This document shows positions 4,965 to 5,239 of a DNA stretch of 5,239 bases, piece by piece; the first letter of the stretch is position 1, and every line of letters begins with the position of its first letter. The translations under genes were made by a program, and so were the position numbers. Below the pieces are notes generated by a model that saw only the letters and a list, made by a program, of their open reading frames with translations, searched no databases and was not told the origin of the DNA. The stretch comes from Chitinophagaceae bacterium (lineage in GTDB: Bacteria; Bacteroidota; Bacteroidia; Chitinophagales; Chitinophagaceae), in NCBI GenBank assembly GCA_020853515.1, contig JADYYU010000426.1, forward strand, positions 1 to 5,239. Direction: 5' to 3'.

Positions 4965-5239
4965 TTATTTCAAAAATTCTTCCAGTTCGCTGAATGCTTT
5001 GGCACAAACTTTCTCGAGATTTTTGACCAGTGCAGCCATTTCATCGTGGCGGTAGGCATAAATCGAAATTTGTTCCAGTTCATGTACATGCGACACCTCT
5101 TCTTTGACGCCCATATAGTTTAGCTGGGTTTTGAGTGAATGCGCCGATATTTTGATTTGTTCATACTGTTTGTTTTCGACGCCCTGCACCAGCTTCCTGA
5201 GCAATACCGGCGCATTTTGCAGAAAAATACCAACATATT
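4965..5239 (-). CDS. Histidine phosphotransfer (Hpt) domain protein, C-terminal part (5' end outside window)
   Basis: The minus-strand frame is open to the right edge. The TTG at 5204 that could be taken as a start is internal, because the preceding codons read YVGIFLQNAPVL, the usual first helix of an Hpt domain (compare IFLEETPELL). The phosphoaccepting histidine is in SAHSLKTQLNYMGV, codon 5139-5141, the standard H-S-L-K context, followed by the helix pair of the four-helix bundle up to ELEEFLK. Such domains relay phosphate between a hybrid histidine kinase and a response regulator in the cytoplasm. At least 91 residues are visible. It may be a stand-alone Hpt protein or the C-terminal domain of a hybrid kinase; the upstream sequence decides. 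It converges on the paaG-like gene with 23 bases between stops and no clear terminator. Confidence 0.88.
   Translation of the reverse strand, partial: YVGIFLQNAPVLLRKLVQGVENKQYEQIKISAHSLKTQLNYMGVKEEVSHVHELEQISIYAYRHDEMAALVKNLEKVCAKAFSELEEFLK

Noticed and set aside
5202..5204. TTG at 5204 as the start of the Hpt gene
   Set aside because: The frame stays open to the edge and the preceding residues (YVGIFLQNAPVL) belong to the conserved first helix of the domain.

Overview
The window looks like ordinary chromosomal DNA of a member of the Bacteroidota, probably of the Chitinophagales/Sphingobacteriales type. Three observations support this. One gene encodes a C-terminal type IX secretion (T9SS) sorting domain, a system essentially restricted to this phylum. 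Three genes are preceded by perfect Bacteroidota -7 boxes (TAnnTTTG). No complete gene start has a recognisable Shine-Dalgarno sequence; A/T-rich leaders are seen instead. The protein sequences (TcdA-like C-terminus, zinc-free L31, YajQ, PaaG-like isomerase) fit the same assignment. No mobile element, CRISPR array, tRNA or rRNA was seen.

Layout: (1) 1-318 (+), the C-terminal end of a TcdA/CsdL-type tRNA threonylcarbamoyladenosine dehydratase, cut by the window edge. (2) 395-1348 (+), a secreted LamG/concanavalin-A-like protein with a T9SS sorting domain. Its frame is broken by a single in-frame TAG at 1004-1006, with homology continuing in the same frame on the far side. (3) 1349-1673, a non-coding stretch with nothing recognisable. 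(4) 1674-1705, a strong rho-independent terminator for the minus-strand gene rpmE2. (5) 1730-1981 (-), type B, cysteine-free ribosomal protein L31, with a clear promoter and a leader containing two mutually exclusive hairpins. (6) 2174-2665 (-), a YajQ-family nucleotide-binding protein with its own -7 box. (7) 2666-2980, a divergent intergenic region containing one doubtful 58-codon ORF. (8) 2981-4147 (+), an integral-membrane acyltransferase (acyltransferase 3 / OafA family) with a TTG start. (9) 4165-4941 (+), a PaaG-like enoyl-CoA isomerase/hydratase 17 bases downstream, probably in the same transcript. (10) 4965-5239 (-), the C-terminal part of a histidine phosphotransfer (Hpt) protein or domain, running off the right edge.

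The genes do not form one pathway. They mix translation and tRNA modification (TcdA, L31), a conserved nucleotide-binding protein (YajQ), surface biology (T9SS lectin-like protein, membrane acyltransferase), CoA-thioester metabolism and signalling. I see no convincing new multi-gene system. The observation most worth following is the isolated TAG between the cargo and the sorting signal of the T9SS protein, followed by the structured leader of the L31 gene.
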